From contig JAHZHZ010000004.1 in assembly GCA_019419995.1 (NCBI GenBank), positions 1 to 48,690 of the forward strand: a stretch of 48,690 nucleotides of DNA, read 5' to 3'. The translations under genes were made by a program, and so were the position numbers. The notes under the pieces were generated by a model. It was not told where the DNA came from. It made no database searches and saw nothing but the letters and a program-made list of their open reading frames with translations. This document shows positions 1 to 8,593 of the stretch, piece after piece. The stretch's first letter is position 1; every line of letters starts with the position of its first letter. This stretch comes from Clostridiales bacterium. GTDB lineage: Bacteria; Bacillota; Clostridia; Christensenellales; Aristaeellaceae.

Positions 1-131
1 GCAAGGTTCTGGCTCAGGTTAAGAGCAAGAAGATCGTCGTCTATAAGTATAAGGCTAAGAAGAACGAGCGCAAAAAGCAGGGTCATCGTCAGCCCTACAC
101 CAAGGTTGAAATCACCGCTATCAACGGCTGA
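1..131 (+). CDS. rplU: 50S ribosomal protein L21, C-terminal part
   Basis: This is the last 42 or so codons of ribosomal protein L21, a component of the large ribosomal subunit that binds 23S rRNA. The 5' part lies outside the window. The visible tail is Lys/Arg rich, with a GHRQPYTKVEI segment typical of the L21 C-terminus, and ends at TGA 129-131. That stop overlaps the ATG of the next gene (TGATG), so the two are translationally coupled. The order L21 - Prp - L27 is the usual Firmicutes arrangement, which supports the call even though the gene is truncated. Confidence 0.93.
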   Translation, partial: KVLAQVKSKKIVVYKYKAKKNERKKQGHRQPYTKVEITAING

Positions 132-484
132 TGAAGATCTCGGGAACGACCGTTACATTCGTGAAGCGGTCCGACGGCGCTCTGATCGGCTATTCGGCCA
201 GTGGACATTCGGGGTATGCACATTCGGGCGCGGATATTGTCTGCGCAGCGATTTCGGCGCTGACCCAAACGACGCTCAATGGATTGAAAAATATCCTGTG
301 TGCGCCGGTGATGTTCGAACAGGACGATGATGGAGCGTTCATTGAAGCAAGTTTGACGCCCGAAGCATCGGAGGAAGAAGTACAGCAAGCTCAGTTGCTG
401 CTGCGCACGCTTTTGGAAGGGCTTCAGGCAATCCAGAGGGAGTACCCTCGAAATCTTCGGATTATCTTCAAGGAACGGAGGTAA
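131..484 (+). CDS. prp: Ribosomal-processing cysteine protease Prp
   Basis: Prp (YsxB/DUF464 family, 117 aa) removes the N-terminal extension of ribosomal protein L27 in Firmicutes, a step needed for a functional peptidyl transferase centre. The catalytic pair is visible: His26 in a GHSGYA motif and Cys38 in DIVCAAIS, with the family spacing of 12. The gene starts inside the stop codon of rplU and lies directly upstream of its substrate gene rpmA. That L27 carries the matching cleavable extension makes the pair functionally coherent. Length is normal for the family (about 105-120 aa). Confidence 0.95.
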   Translation: MKISGTTVTFVKRSDGALIGYSASGHSGYAHSGADIVCAAISALTQTTLNGLKNILCAPVMFEQDDDGAFIEASLTPEASEEEVQQAQLLLRTLLEGLQAIQREYPRNLRIIFKERR

Positions 485-489
485 AGCAA

Positions 490-786
490 ATGTTCAGAAT
501 GAATCTTCAGCTCTTCGCTCATAAGAAGGGAATGGGTTCTTCCCGCAACGGCCGCGACAGCCATGCACAGCGTCTGGGCACCAAGCGCAGTGATGGCCAG
601 TTCGTTCTGGCGGGAAACATTCTCGTTCGCCAGCGCGGAACGAAAATCCATCCGGGCCACAATGTTGGCATCGGTGATGATGATACCCTTTACGCAAAGA
701 TTGACGGCGTAGTGAAGTTTGAACGTCTGGGCAAGACCCGCAAGCAGGTCAGCATCTATCCCAAGACGGAAGCTGCCGCTGAATAA
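490..786 (+). CDS. rpmA: 50S ribosomal protein L27 with Prp-cleavable extension
   Basis: L27 (98 aa) sits at the peptidyl transferase centre of the 50S subunit. The mature N-terminus AHKKGMGSS and the RNGRDS and LGTKRSDGQ motifs are classic L27. The protein begins with nine extra residues ending in NLQLF, the Firmicutes pro-sequence cleaved between Phe9 and Ala10 by Prp, encoded just upstream. A ggaggtaaa ribosome binding site precedes the ATG. Last gene of the rplU-prp-rpmA operon; an intrinsic terminator follows. Confidence 0.97.
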   Translation: MFRMNLQLFAHKKGMGSSRNGRDSHAQRLGTKRSDGQFVLAGNILVRQRGTKIHPGHNVGIGDDDTLYAKIDGVVKFERLGKTRKQVSIYPKTEAAAE

Positions 787-798
787 GGGGTATGGTTT

Positions 799-836
799 AA
801 AAAGCATTGAAGAGTAATCTTTAATGCTTTTTTCTT
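799..836 (+). terminator. Intrinsic terminator after rpmA
   Basis: A 13-bp stem (801-813 with 818-830, one G-T pair) with the 4-base loop GTAA is followed by a T-rich run. It ends the rplU-prp-rpmA transcript. The first in-frame ATG of the next open frame (824) falls inside this hairpin, one reason to prefer the downstream start at 872. Confidence 0.85.
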
Positions 837-871
837 TTACCTATATCTGGAAATACGCAGGAGGTTTTCCC

Positions 872-1699
872 ATGTTTTTGGGAAATGAAAGCTTGGATTT
901 GCAATTGACGCTGATGGATAGCGCCCAGTGCTTTCACTGGAGGCACATAACAAGCGGATTTGCCGCAGTGGTGGACTCAAAGGCAATCTATCTCCAGCAT
1001 GGGGAGGACGGCTTGCACGCCCGGGGACAGATGACTGTGAAAGAGTTGCGCCGGTATCTGGATCTGGACAGAGATTATGCTTCCCTGGCACAGGAGTATG
1101 GGCATATTTCCGCGGCTAGGAGTGCCATCGAATGTTTTCCCGGATTGCGAATACTCAATCAGCCTCCCTGGGAGGCACTGGTGGCCTTTATCCTTTCGGC
1201 GAATAACCATGTGCCCCGGATACGTGGCCTTGTGGAAAGACTCAGCAGAGAATTAGGAGAAAGCTTTGAATTAGAAGGAGAAAAACTGTGGGGCTTTCCA
1301 CGGCCGGAGGTTCTGGCGGAGTGTAGTGAAGAGGAATTGCGGGCGCTGGGCGTGGGCTATCGTGCTCCCTATTTGATTGCAACAGCCCGAGCTGTTGTAG
1401 ATGGATTTCCCCTGAACCAGCTGTGCCAAATGCCCTATGAAGAGGCCCATCGCACCCTGACAGCCCTTAAGGGCGTGGGAGACAAGGTGGCGGATTGTGT
1501 GTTGCTGTTTGGCTGCGGCCAGAGCTCGGCCTTTCCGGTAGACGTGTGGGTAGCTCGCCTGCTCAAAAGCTGGTTTGGCATGGAGGACGCCAGCCGAAGG
1601 GAAATGGCACGAAGTGCTCGTGCCATGCTGGGAAATCATGGAGGATTGCTCCAGCAGTTTCTCTTTCATGCTGCCCGAGTGGGCGCGCTGAAATTGTAA
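872..1699 (+). CDS. OGG1-type 8-oxoguanine DNA glycosylase/AP lyase
   Basis: A 275-aa HhH-GPD superfamily DNA glycosylase, most like OGG1 enzymes that excise 8-oxoguanine and then cleave the abasic site. The helix-hairpin-helix ends in LKGVGDKVADC, with the Schiff-base Lys205, followed by PVDVW with Asp224; the 19-residue spacing equals that of the catalytic Lys/Asp pair in human OGG1 (K249/D268). The N-terminal half carries the OGG_N fold (CFHW near the start). The start at 872 is chosen because GCAGGAGG lies just upstream; the earlier ATG at 824 lies in the rpmA terminator. It could act on other oxidised bases; assignment is by motif only. Confidence 0.87.
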   Translation: MFLGNESLDLQLTLMDSAQCFHWRHITSGFAAVVDSKAIYLQHGEDGLHARGQMTVKELRRYLDLDRDYASLAQEYGHISAARSAIECFPGLRILNQPPWEALVAFILSANNHVPRIRGLVERLSRELGESFELEGEKLWGFPRPEVLAECSEEELRALGVGYRAPYLIATARAVVDGFPLNQLCQMPYEEAHRTLTALKGVGDKVADCVLLFGCGQSSAFPVDVWVARLLKSWFGMEDASRREMARSARAMLGNHGGLLQQFLFHAARVGALKL

Positions 1700-1745
1700 A
1701 GCGCCGCGCTTCTCCTTTTGCTATGGGAGAGGCGTGGCGCTTTTT
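1698..1745. terminator. Terminator between convergent glycosylase and MATE genes
   Basis: An imperfect inverted repeat AAAGCGCC...GGCGCTTT with inner TCTCC/GGGAGA pairing is followed by TTTTT on the plus strand. It ends the glycosylase transcript and, having A residues at the opposite end, could also work for the minus-strand MATE gene. Confidence 0.75.
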
Positions 1746-1783
1746 GTCAAAAAGCTGAGGGCGTGGGCGGTTTGCAGCAGGAT

Positions 1784-3121
1784 CTAACAGAACACTTTGC
1801 GCCGTCTCAGTATGCAGTAGTAGGCGATGCCCACGCAGTCTGCTAAAAACCAACCGATGGGAATGGCGACCCAGATTCCCTTGACGCCGATGGATTCAAT
1901 AGGCGAGAGAAGGTAGGCCAGAAGCACCCTGGTGCCCAGGGAGCAAACGGTGAGAACCACAGACATACCTGGGCGGTTGACGGCCCTGTAGTAGCCATAG
2001 AGCATAAATAACAGGCCGATGCCGAAGTAAAAACTGGCCTCAATGCGCAGGTATTGGACGCCAATGGCGATGATATCCGTGCGTTGGGAATCTACGAAAA
2101 TGCGCATCAGATCCGAGGCGAAAACGCATACGAGGGTGCTGATGAACAGACAAAATGTAAATACAGCAATCACCGAAGATCGAATTCCCTTTCGTATCCG
2201 TTCCGGCTGATGTGCCCCGTAGTTCTGTGCTACGAAGGTGGAAAATGCGTTTCCAAAGTCCTGCACGGGCATGTAGGCGAGCGTATCAATCTTGACCGCT
2301 GCTGCAAAGGCAGCCATAACCGCCTTTCCGAAGCTGTTGACCAACCCCTGGATCATTAGAATTCCGAAGTTCATTACGCTCTGCTGCACGCAGGTAAGGA
2401 TGGACAGGGTGGAAATAGATTTGAGAATACCTGCATCAAAAACCATATCACATCGGTGTAGATGGAGGTCTGGACGACGTACTAAGGTATAGATGGCAAT
2501 GCCGATGCCGGAAACATACTGAGAGATGACGGTGGCGATGGCCGCACCTTGGACACCCAGAGGAAAGACCAGCACCAGCAGCAGATCCAGGCCGATATTC
2601 AAGATGGAGGATATTCCCAGAAAGATCAGGGGAACCAGCGTATTCCCCAGAGCGCGAAGGAGACAGGCATAATAATTGTAGAGGAAGGTGGCCACAATGC
2701 CACAGAAAATGTAGAGCAGGTAGTCCAGCATCAGCCCTCGCAGCTCTTCCGGTACCTGCATCAGTCGAAGGATCGGCCTTGAAAAGACAAATACGGCGAT
2801 GTTGACGGCCAAGGTAATGGCGCCGGTGAGCACGAAGGAGAGGAACATTCCCCGGCGCAAGCGCGTGTAATCCCGGGAACCGTACTGCATGGCAAAGTAA
2901 GCGCTGCTGCCCATGCATAGCCCCAGAATCACGGAAGTGAGAAAGGACATCAGCGTGTAGGAGGAACCCACAGCGGCCAGAGCGTCCTCGCCGATGAATT
3001 TACCAACGATGAAGGTATCGGCCAGGTTGTACAACTGTTGCAGAAGATTGCCGATCATCAGGGGAAGAGAAAATTTCAGCAGGTTCCCCGCGATGCTTCC
3101 GCGGGTCAAATCGTAATTCAA
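1784..3121 (-). CDS. MATE family multidrug/toxin efflux transporter
   Basis: A 445-aa polytopic membrane protein of the MATE family (MepA/NorM-like), which exports cationic compounds using a Na+ or H+ gradient. The N-terminus has the family sequence LTRGSIAGNLLKFSLPLMIGNLLQQLYNLADTF in pieces, and about twelve hydrophobic segments run along the chain. Length is normal. The start appears to be TTG at 3121, with GGAGA about ten bases upstream. It is convergent with the glycosylase gene and is followed upstream by the sortase gene on the same strand, 27 bases away. The substrate cannot be predicted. A second MATE gene at 10063-11454 is only distantly similar. Confidence 0.92.
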   Translation of the reverse strand: MNYDLTRGSIAGNLLKFSLPLMIGNLLQQLYNLADTFIVGKFIGEDALAAVGSSYTLMSFLTSVILGLCMGSSAYFAMQYGSRDYTRLRRGMFLSFVLTGAITLAVNIAVFVFSRPILRLMQVPEELRGLMLDYLLYIFCGIVATFLYNYYACLLRALGNTLVPLIFLGISSILNIGLDLLLVLVFPLGVQGAAIATVISQYVSGIGIAIYTLVRRPDLHLHRCDMVFDAGILKSISTLSILTCVQQSVMNFGILMIQGLVNSFGKAVMAAFAAAVKIDTLAYMPVQDFGNAFSTFVAQNYGAHQPERIRKGIRSSVIAVFTFCLFISTLVCVFASDLMRIFVDSQRTDIIAIGVQYLRIEASFYFGIGLLFMLYGYYRAVNRPGMSVVLTVCSLGTRVLLAYLLSPIESIGVKGIWVAIPIGWFLADCVGIAYYCILRRRKVFC

Positions 3122-3148
3122 GGGAATCGATCTCCTATCTTAATGGAC

Positions 3149-4267
3149 TTAATGAACTTTTGCACTTTTTACCAGCTGAGCGGCTTCAGCAGCGTCTTCG
3201 CCCGGACGCAACGCCCTCAGGGCTACCACGAAGCGACCATTTTCGTGGGTATATTCACAGGTAACCAACAGCAGTAGACGGTCACCCCTAACCACCTCTA
3301 TGGGGATTTCCCAGAGAGAAAGGCGGCGCAGGCCATCTACATAGGCATCAAAGCTTCCGTCATCAAAGCTAAACTGCCGCAAATTCAGATGGCCTTCGTC
3401 GGTGGGATCCGCCGTCACGCTGAGTACCGCAAAGGGGAGGTAATAGCGGTTTTCATAGAGAGTGTCAAAGCGTACCAACGCGTGATTTATCAGAAATTCC
3501 CAATTCTCATAACCGGTAAGCGGCCGGAACATAGTACCATTTCGCATGTTGTGGCCGTAGACGATCAGCACTTCGTCTTCTGGAACCAGTAGATTCGAGC
3601 CATCCAGAAACAGGGTACCAGCAGAGCTCTCTTCACCGTTGAAGCTGTGGTTTAGGTAATACGTATTGTCGTTTTTACGCTGTACCACTGGCAGAGATAT
3701 GGCTCCTTCCACACTTAGAAAGCCTACCGTTTCCGGATTGAGGGCTAACAAATCGCCAAAAGAGGATTGGGCGGGTGGAGGCGTCTGTAAAGCGTAGATC
3801 AGGGTATCCGCATCAGGAGTGGCCAGGGGCTCCCTGGTGGCATCCACCGCAATATCCACGGGGAGCGGCGTAAGCGCTGCAGCGGGATTTGGTGAGGCGG
3901 CGGAAGGCGAGGAATGGAAAGACGTTGCACCGGATTCAGCGGAGGGGGACGGCAGGCTTGCCGTGGGAGAAGCGGATGCTACTGCTGAGGGCGAAGGAGA
4001 GGGAAGAAAAGTTGACGGTTGCAGGCTTTCCATGGGGTAGAGCGCACTGAATGCGGCATTTTCCCTCAGAATCCTGCACCGGGTCAATTCCCAATCGGCC
4101 ACATAAGCCAGACTCAGGACAATGATCGGAACGCACACAGTGACGGCCAGCAGTCGCCGGGCCCCGCGCCTTGTGGCAGCGCGATGACTTCGTAGATCCC
4201 GGAACAGATGGCGATAGCGCCGGAGCAGACCAGTGGAGCCACGCCCCTCATCTCTATTTGACTTCAT
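3149..4267 (-). CDS. Class B-type sortase with long Ser/Pro/Thr linker
   Basis: A 372-aa membrane-anchored sortase, a cysteine transpeptidase that joins surface proteins to the cell wall. One membrane helix (about residues 37-59) is followed by a Ser/Pro/Ala/Thr-rich linker (about 85-170) and a C-terminal sortase domain. The catalytic triad is visible: His239 in YGHNM, Cys337 in VTCEY and Arg345 in GRFVVALR. The NPETVGF and YGHNMRNGTMF motifs are those of class B. The start at 4267 has GGAGGGG just upstream; a longer frame to 4399 would run into the spoIVA upstream region. No LPXTG/NPXTG substrate gene is adjacent, so it may be a housekeeping enzyme. The linker is unusually long. Confidence 0.88.
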   Translation of the reverse strand: MKSNRDEGRGSTGLLRRYRHLFRDLRSHRAATRRGARRLLAVTVCVPIIVLSLAYVADWELTRCRILRENAAFSALYPMESLQPSTFLPSPSPSAVASASPTASLPSPSAESGATSFHSSPSAASPNPAAALTPLPVDIAVDATREPLATPDADTLIYALQTPPPAQSSFGDLLALNPETVGFLSVEGAISLPVVQRKNDNTYYLNHSFNGEESSAGTLFLDGSNLLVPEDEVLIVYGHNMRNGTMFRPLTGYENWEFLINHALVRFDTLYENRYYLPFAVLSVTADPTDEGHLNLRQFSFDDGSFDAYVDGLRRLSLWEIPIEVVRGDRLLLLVTCEYTHENGRFVVALRALRPGEDAAEAAQLVKSAKVH

Positions 4268-4330
4268 TATGCCCCTCCATAAGGTTGCTGGTCTTATTAT
4301 AAGCGTGGAGCGTCTCAAATGCAAGGGCGG

Positions 4331-4359
4331 GCATAAGCCGGAAGGTAAGGTCATAAGGT
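4331..4359 (+). promoter_or_regulatory. Possible sigma-E-like promoter of spoIVA
   Basis: GCATAA (4331-4336) and CATAAGGT (4352-4359), spaced by about 15 bases, resemble the mother-cell sigma-E pattern (-35 ATA-type, -10 CATACA-type). Their place 30 bases before spoIVA fits, since spoIVA is sigma-E controlled in Bacillus subtilis. The match is partial. Confidence 0.3.
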
Positions 4360-4390
4360 TGATGTGAAGAAGCATGGGGAGGCGTGTTCC

Positions 4391-5869
4391 ATGGATCAAA
4401 ACACACTTTACAGGGACATTGCGGGCCGTTGCGGCGGCGATATTTATATTGGCGTCGTAGGTCCGGTCCGAACAGGCAAATCAAGCTTCATCAAGCGGTT
4501 CATGGAGCTGATGGTCTTGCCGAACATGGAGGATGGGAATGACCGCCAGCGGGCTATTGATGAATTGCCCCAGAGCGCTGCGGGAAAGACAGTGATGACC
4601 AACCAGCCGAAGTTTGTGCCCAATGAAGCGGTGGAGGTTCATCTCAAGGATGCTTCCAGCGCACGGGTTCGGCTGGTGGACTGCGTGGGTTATCTGGTTC
4701 CGGGCGCGTTGGGAACCAGTGAAGGCGATGGTGCGCGCATGGTGCGTACCCCCTGGTTTGACCATGATATTCCCTTTGAAGAAGCCGCTGAGCTGGGGAC
4801 CCGCAAGGTTATTTCAGAGCATTCTACAATTGGAATTGTGGTCACCACGGACGGAAGTATTGTTGAATTGCCGCGGCAGGCGTATGTGGATGCGGAGGAG
4901 CGCTCGGTCAACGAGCTCAAGGCATTGGGGAAGCCCTTCATTGTTCTGCTCAACAGTACCCATCCGGGAGATGCTGCCACGCAGACTTTGCAGGAACAGT
5001 TGAGGGAAAAATATGGCGTTCCCGTTCTCTCCACAGATGTGATGAATATGAGTGGTCAGGATGCTGGGACGCTGATGGAGAGCTTGCTGTTCGAGTTCCC
5101 CCTGCGGGAGATTCGCATCAGCGCCCCCTCCTGGCTGAGTTCGCTAGATACGGAACACTGGTTGGGAAAATCAGTGCTGGAGTCCATTCAGGCGGCCGCT
5201 GGAAAGATGCAAAAGGTGCGTGATCACGGCGAAGTTGCAGCAGCACTTCAGGAAAATGAATATGCGGAGGATGCCGCTCTGTATGGCATTGAGCTCAATC
5301 AGGGACGTGTAGATTACCGCCTGAATATGAAAGACGGATTGTTTTACAAGATCCTGGGTGAGGCCAGCGGACAGGAAATTGAAGATGAAGAACACCTCTT
5401 TGATTTGATGAAGTCGCTGGTACACAACAGCAGGGAATTTGAAAAGATTGCGCCGGCCCTGGAAAGCGTGGAACGCACGGGATATGGCGTGGTGCTGCCC
5501 AGCGTGGAGGAACTGGATCTAAGCGAGCCTGAAGTTTCCCGGGAAGGCAATCATTTCGGCGTAAGACTCAGGGCCAATGCACCATCACTGCATCTGATTC
5601 GCGTAGATCTCAATACCAATGTCAGCCCCATTGTGGGCACCGAGAAGCAGAGCAAGGAGCTAGTGGAGCTACTGGCGGCAGAATATAAGAAGGATCCAGC
5701 CGGCGTGTGGGCAACAGAGGTCTTTGGAAAGCCGCTGCGGGATCTGGTACGGGATGAAATGGGCGTTAAACTCACCCGGTTGCCCGAGGATGCGCGGGAG
5801 AAGCTGAGAGAGGCCATGGGCAAGATTATCAACGAGGGTACCGGTGGAATGATCTGCATACTGTTGTAA
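4391..5869 (+). CDS. spoIVA: Stage IV sporulation protein A, spore coat ATPase
   Basis: SpoIVA is the mother-cell ATPase that polymerises on the forespore surface to form the basement layer of the spore coat. At 492 aa this copy is exactly as long as the B. subtilis protein. The Walker A motif GPVRTGKS lies at residues 24-31, followed by the conserved DELPQSAAGKT, LVDCVGY (Walker B region) and EHSTIGIVVTTDGS. The C-terminus NEGTGGMICILL matches the family end needed for anchoring to SpoVM. The start at 4391 follows GGGGAGG; a frame-extending ATG at 4364 lacks a good site. Divergent from the sortase. Strong evidence that the organism sporulates. Confidence 0.97.
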   Translation: MDQNTLYRDIAGRCGGDIYIGVVGPVRTGKSSFIKRFMELMVLPNMEDGNDRQRAIDELPQSAAGKTVMTNQPKFVPNEAVEVHLKDASSARVRLVDCVGYLVPGALGTSEGDGARMVRTPWFDHDIPFEEAAELGTRKVISEHSTIGIVVTTDGSIVELPRQAYVDAEERSVNELKALGKPFIVLLNSTHPGDAATQTLQEQLREKYGVPVLSTDVMNMSGQDAGTLMESLLFEFPLREIRISAPSWLSSLDTEHWLGKSVLESIQAAAGKMQKVRDHGEVAAALQENEYAEDAALYGIELNQGRVDYRLNMKDGLFYKILGEASGQEIEDEEHLFDLMKSLVHNSREFEKIAPALESVERTGYGVVLPSVEELDLSEPEVSREGNHFGVRLRANAPSLHLIRVDLNTNVSPIVGTEKQSKELVELLAAEYKKDPAGVWATEVFGKPLRDLVRDEMGVKLTRLPEDAREKLREAMGKIINEGTGGMICILL

Positions 5870-5888
5870 ACGAAAGTTAAATTTTTGC

Positions 5889-5917
5889 TTGCATGGAGCG
5901 AAAAAGTCGTGTATAAT
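5889..5917 (+). promoter_or_regulatory. Sigma-A promoter of the darA operon
   Basis: TTGCAT (5889-5894), a 17-base spacer and a perfect TATAAT (5912-5917) lie just upstream of the darA ribosome binding site. It should drive darA-holB-ricT and separates this operon from spoIVA. Confidence 0.75.
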
Positions 5918-5949
5918 AAATACATGCACTTGGAAGGAGAGTGAAGCGC

Positions 5950-6282
5950 ATGAAGTTGATTATAGCAATTGTACAGGACGAGGATGCATCCCGTCTGATC
6001 AACAAACTGATGAGTGAGGGCTTCGGCGCGACCAAGCTGGCCACTACGGGCGGCTTCCTTCGCTCCGGAAATACGACTCTGCTCACGGGCGTTGATGATG
6101 AAAAATTGGACGCCGCCATGGATATTATTGAGCACACCTGCAAGAGCCGCAAACAGCTGGCTCCCGTGCATGCACCGATGCCGGGCGCGGCGGGCATGTA
6201 TGTGCCGGCCTATCCGGTGCAGGTGACGGTTGGCGGCGCGACTGTGTTTGTGCTGGACGTGGAGCAGTTCCACAAATTCTGA
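5950..6282 (+). CDS. darA: PII-like cyclic-di-AMP receptor DarA
   Basis: DarA (PstA/YaaQ, 110 aa) is a trimeric PII-like protein that binds the second messenger c-di-AMP in Firmicutes. The family features are clear: MKLIIAIVQDED at the N-terminus, then GFGATKLATTGGFLRSGNTTLL, and a C-terminal GATVFVLDVEQF. The start at 5950 follows AAGGAGAG. Its order ahead of holB and ricT matches the B. subtilis yaaQ-yaaR-holB-yaaT cluster, but yaaR is absent here. The downstream target of DarA remains unclear in the family. Confidence 0.94.
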   Translation: MKLIIAIVQDEDASRLINKLMSEGFGATKLATTGGFLRSGNTTLLTGVDDEKLDAAMDIIEHTCKSRKQLAPVHAPMPGAAGMYVPAYPVQVTVGGATVFVLDVEQFHKF

Positions 6283-7262
6283 TGGTTCAGGAGGGACAGC
6301 GCGGGAGCTTGAAGTTATCTGAATTCGCAGGTTTGGATGCAAAGATGGAACAGCTGATGCGTTCGGCGCAAGCCGGGCGCATTGTTCATGCCCTTTTGTT
6401 TTCAGGGCCCAGGGGAAGCGGGAAAAAAACCATGGCCAATCTCTTTGCCCGCGCCGTGCTGTGTGAGTCTCACGGGGAAAAGCCCTGCGATGTCTGTCCC
6501 GCTTGCAAAAAGTGCTTGGGTGGTACACATCCGGACGTGCATATCGTCGCCCCCGAAAAAAATACCATTAAGGTGGAGCAGATTCGCACTCTCACGGAGG
6601 AATTGAGTCTGGCAGCTTATGAGGGCGGTAAAAAAATTGCCATCATTGAACGAGCAGACAGGATGAATGAAAGTGCGCAAAACGCGCTGCTCAAGACGTT
6701 GGAAAATCCGACGGGCGATGTGTTGTTTATGCTGTTGACCGATGCTCCAGGGACGCTTTTGCCTACGGTTGTTTCCAGATGCCTCCAACTGCGCTTTCGT
6801 TGCCTGGAGGTGGAGGACTGCGCGAGGGTGCTCCGCTCTCGAGGCGTAGAGGCTGAACAGGCCCAGTTGCTGAGCGCGTTGGCACAAGGATCGGTGGGAC
6901 GAGCTCTGGAGATTAGCGGGGATGAAGGTTATTTGCCTTTGCGGGATCAACTGATCCGCACCCTTATAAATTTGAGGAAACCCGAAGGTTTGATTCAGTT
7001 TTCGGCGCTAATGGGCGAATCAAAGGATCGGGAGTCGGATATTTTGGAAATTCTGGAATTGTTGGCGAGGGATCTAATGCGCCTGCAAAATGGCGTGGTA
7101 CCCCTGGAAGCCAAAGGTGTTGATCAGCTAGCAAAGATTCAATTGAACGGGAGCGCCCTTTTGCGGCGGGTCATGCTGGCCCGTCAGCAGCTTAATGCAA
7201 ATCTTTCCTGGGCGAATGCGATGGAATCCATGGCTTTCGAACTGGCTCAGGAGGCGCTTTAG
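6282..7262 (+). CDS. holB: DNA polymerase III subunit delta'
   Basis: The delta' subunit (326 aa) is part of the clamp loader that puts the beta sliding clamp on DNA. It has an AAA+ domain with P-loop GPRGSGKKT (about residues 42-50), a four-Cys zinc module in the CDVCPACKKC region and the sensor-type SRCLQLRFR segment. The ATG overlaps the darA stop (TGATG), so translation is probably coupled; a TTG at about 6309, behind AGGAGGGAC, is an alternative start that would drop nine residues. Sits between darA and ricT as in other Firmicutes. Confidence 0.93.
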   Translation: MVQEGQRGSLKLSEFAGLDAKMEQLMRSAQAGRIVHALLFSGPRGSGKKTMANLFARAVLCESHGEKPCDVCPACKKCLGGTHPDVHIVAPEKNTIKVEQIRTLTEELSLAAYEGGKKIAIIERADRMNESAQNALLKTLENPTGDVLFMLLTDAPGTLLPTVVSRCLQLRFRCLEVEDCARVLRSRGVEAEQAQLLSALAQGSVGRALEISGDEGYLPLRDQLIRTLINLRKPEGLIQFSALMGESKDRESDILEILELLARDLMRLQNGVVPLEAKGVDQLAKIQLNGSALLRRVMLARQQLNANLSWANAMESMAFELAQEAL

Positions 7263-7286
7263 AGATATATGGGAGGAACATGACCA

Positions 7287-8528
7287 ATGGCAACGGTAAT
7301 AGGCGTCCGCTTTAAAAAGGCAGGCAAGGTATATTATTTTGATCCATGCGATTTTTGGCCCAAGCCGGGGCAAAACGTCATTGTGGAGACGGCGAGGGGC
7401 ATCGAACTGGGTGAGACGGTTACGGCTCCCAGGACGGTCAGCGATTCGCAGATTGTGGCTCCGTTGAAAAAAGTGGTGCGTCTGGCCACCGAAGAGGATG
7501 AGCGTCGGGCCGAATATAACGCTACCCGGGAAGAAGAGGCGTTTCGCATCTGTCAGGAGCGTGTTGAACGCCATAAATTGGAAATGAAACTGGTGAGCGT
7601 GGAGTATACATTTGATAATTCCAAGATCATCTTTTATTTCACGGCCAATGGTCGCGTGGACTTCCGGGAATTGGTCAAGGATTTGGCCAGCGTATTTAAA
7701 ATGCGCATCGAACTGCGCCAGATTGGCGTCCGGGATGAGGCCAAGATGCTCGGCGGCCTGGGTTCCTGCGGGCGGCCTATCTGCTGTGGCGCATTCTTGG
7801 GGGATTTTCAGCCGGTATCCATCAAGATGGCAAAGGAACAAAATTTGTCACTCAATCCATCAAAGATTTCCGGTCAGTGTGGAAGACTCATGTGCTGCCT
7901 GAAGTATGAGCAGGAAACCTATGAGCAGATTCTTAAGCGTCTCCCCAAGGTAGGCAAGGATATCGTTACGCCCGATGGAGTAGGAGTGATTACTGAAATC
8001 AACGCCATACGGGAGAAGGTCAAGGTGCGCATCCGTGTGGGCGACGACGACAGCTTTGAAGTGAGGGAGTACTCCGTAGACGATGTTCGCAAACTGGGCC
8101 CGGGAGATGTGCCTGCCATTCGGGAAACATCCAAAGTGCAGGAGAAGCGCAATTCCCCTAAGCGTACAGCTGTGGCTCAGGAGGGTGAAGAGATTCAGGA
8201 AGAGGATGAGGAGCTGAAGAAAAAGCGCTATCCGCATCAGAAGGCCCCAAAAAATCTTTCCACCGATCAGTTTTTTGAAAAAATGAAGGAAAATCAGAAT
8301 GGGGCTCCTGAAGAAGAAACGGAAGCACCCAAGGAGCATAAGCGCCGTCGGCGGGGCGGTCGGGGACGCCATCGCTCGGAGGGCTCCAAGGAAGGAAATG
8401 ATGCGTTGAGCCCTGAAACCGCTGCAATTCTCGTTGAGAGGGAAGAATGCGAAGTGGTCGAAAGTCATCGAGAGACCATTGTTGTTACAGATATACAACC
8501 GCAGTTAGGAGAAGAACGGGAACCATAA
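7287..8528 (+). CDS. ricT: RicT (PSP1-domain protein) with long charged tail
   Basis: RicT (YaaT) is a PSP1-domain protein that, with RicA and RicF, forms the Fe-S Y-complex guiding RNase Y processing and affecting sporulation in B. subtilis. The core (about residues 1-275) has the conserved cysteine cluster GSCGRPICCGAFL and SGQCGRLMCCLKYE. The protein is 413 aa, well above the usual 270-300, because of a charged C-terminal tail rich in Glu, Lys and Arg that includes a run of basic residues (HKRRRRGGRGRHR near residue 352). That tail looks disordered and able to bind RNA. The start follows GGGAGG. Last gene of the darA operon. Confidence 0.92.
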   Translation: MATVIGVRFKKAGKVYYFDPCDFWPKPGQNVIVETARGIELGETVTAPRTVSDSQIVAPLKKVVRLATEEDERRAEYNATREEEAFRICQERVERHKLEMKLVSVEYTFDNSKIIFYFTANGRVDFRELVKDLASVFKMRIELRQIGVRDEAKMLGGLGSCGRPICCGAFLGDFQPVSIKMAKEQNLSLNPSKISGQCGRLMCCLKYEQETYEQILKRLPKVGKDIVTPDGVGVITEINAIREKVKVRIRVGDDDSFEVREYSVDDVRKLGPGDVPAIRETSKVQEKRNSPKRTAVAQEGEEIQEEDEELKKKRYPHQKAPKNLSTDQFFEKMKENQNGAPEEETEAPKEHKRRRRGGRGRHRSEGSKEGNDALSPETAAILVEREECEVVESHRETIVVTDIQPQLGEEREP

Positions 8529-8593
8529 TTCTTTCGTTGCCAGCGGGTAAAGCTTGGATCAAAAATAATGGTAAGAAAATCTCGCAAAAGGGC

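Noticed and set aside
5551..6528. Long minus-strand open frame opposite spoIVA, darA and holB
   Set aside because: It runs antisense to three well-identified genes, has no ribosome binding site and no recognisable motif.
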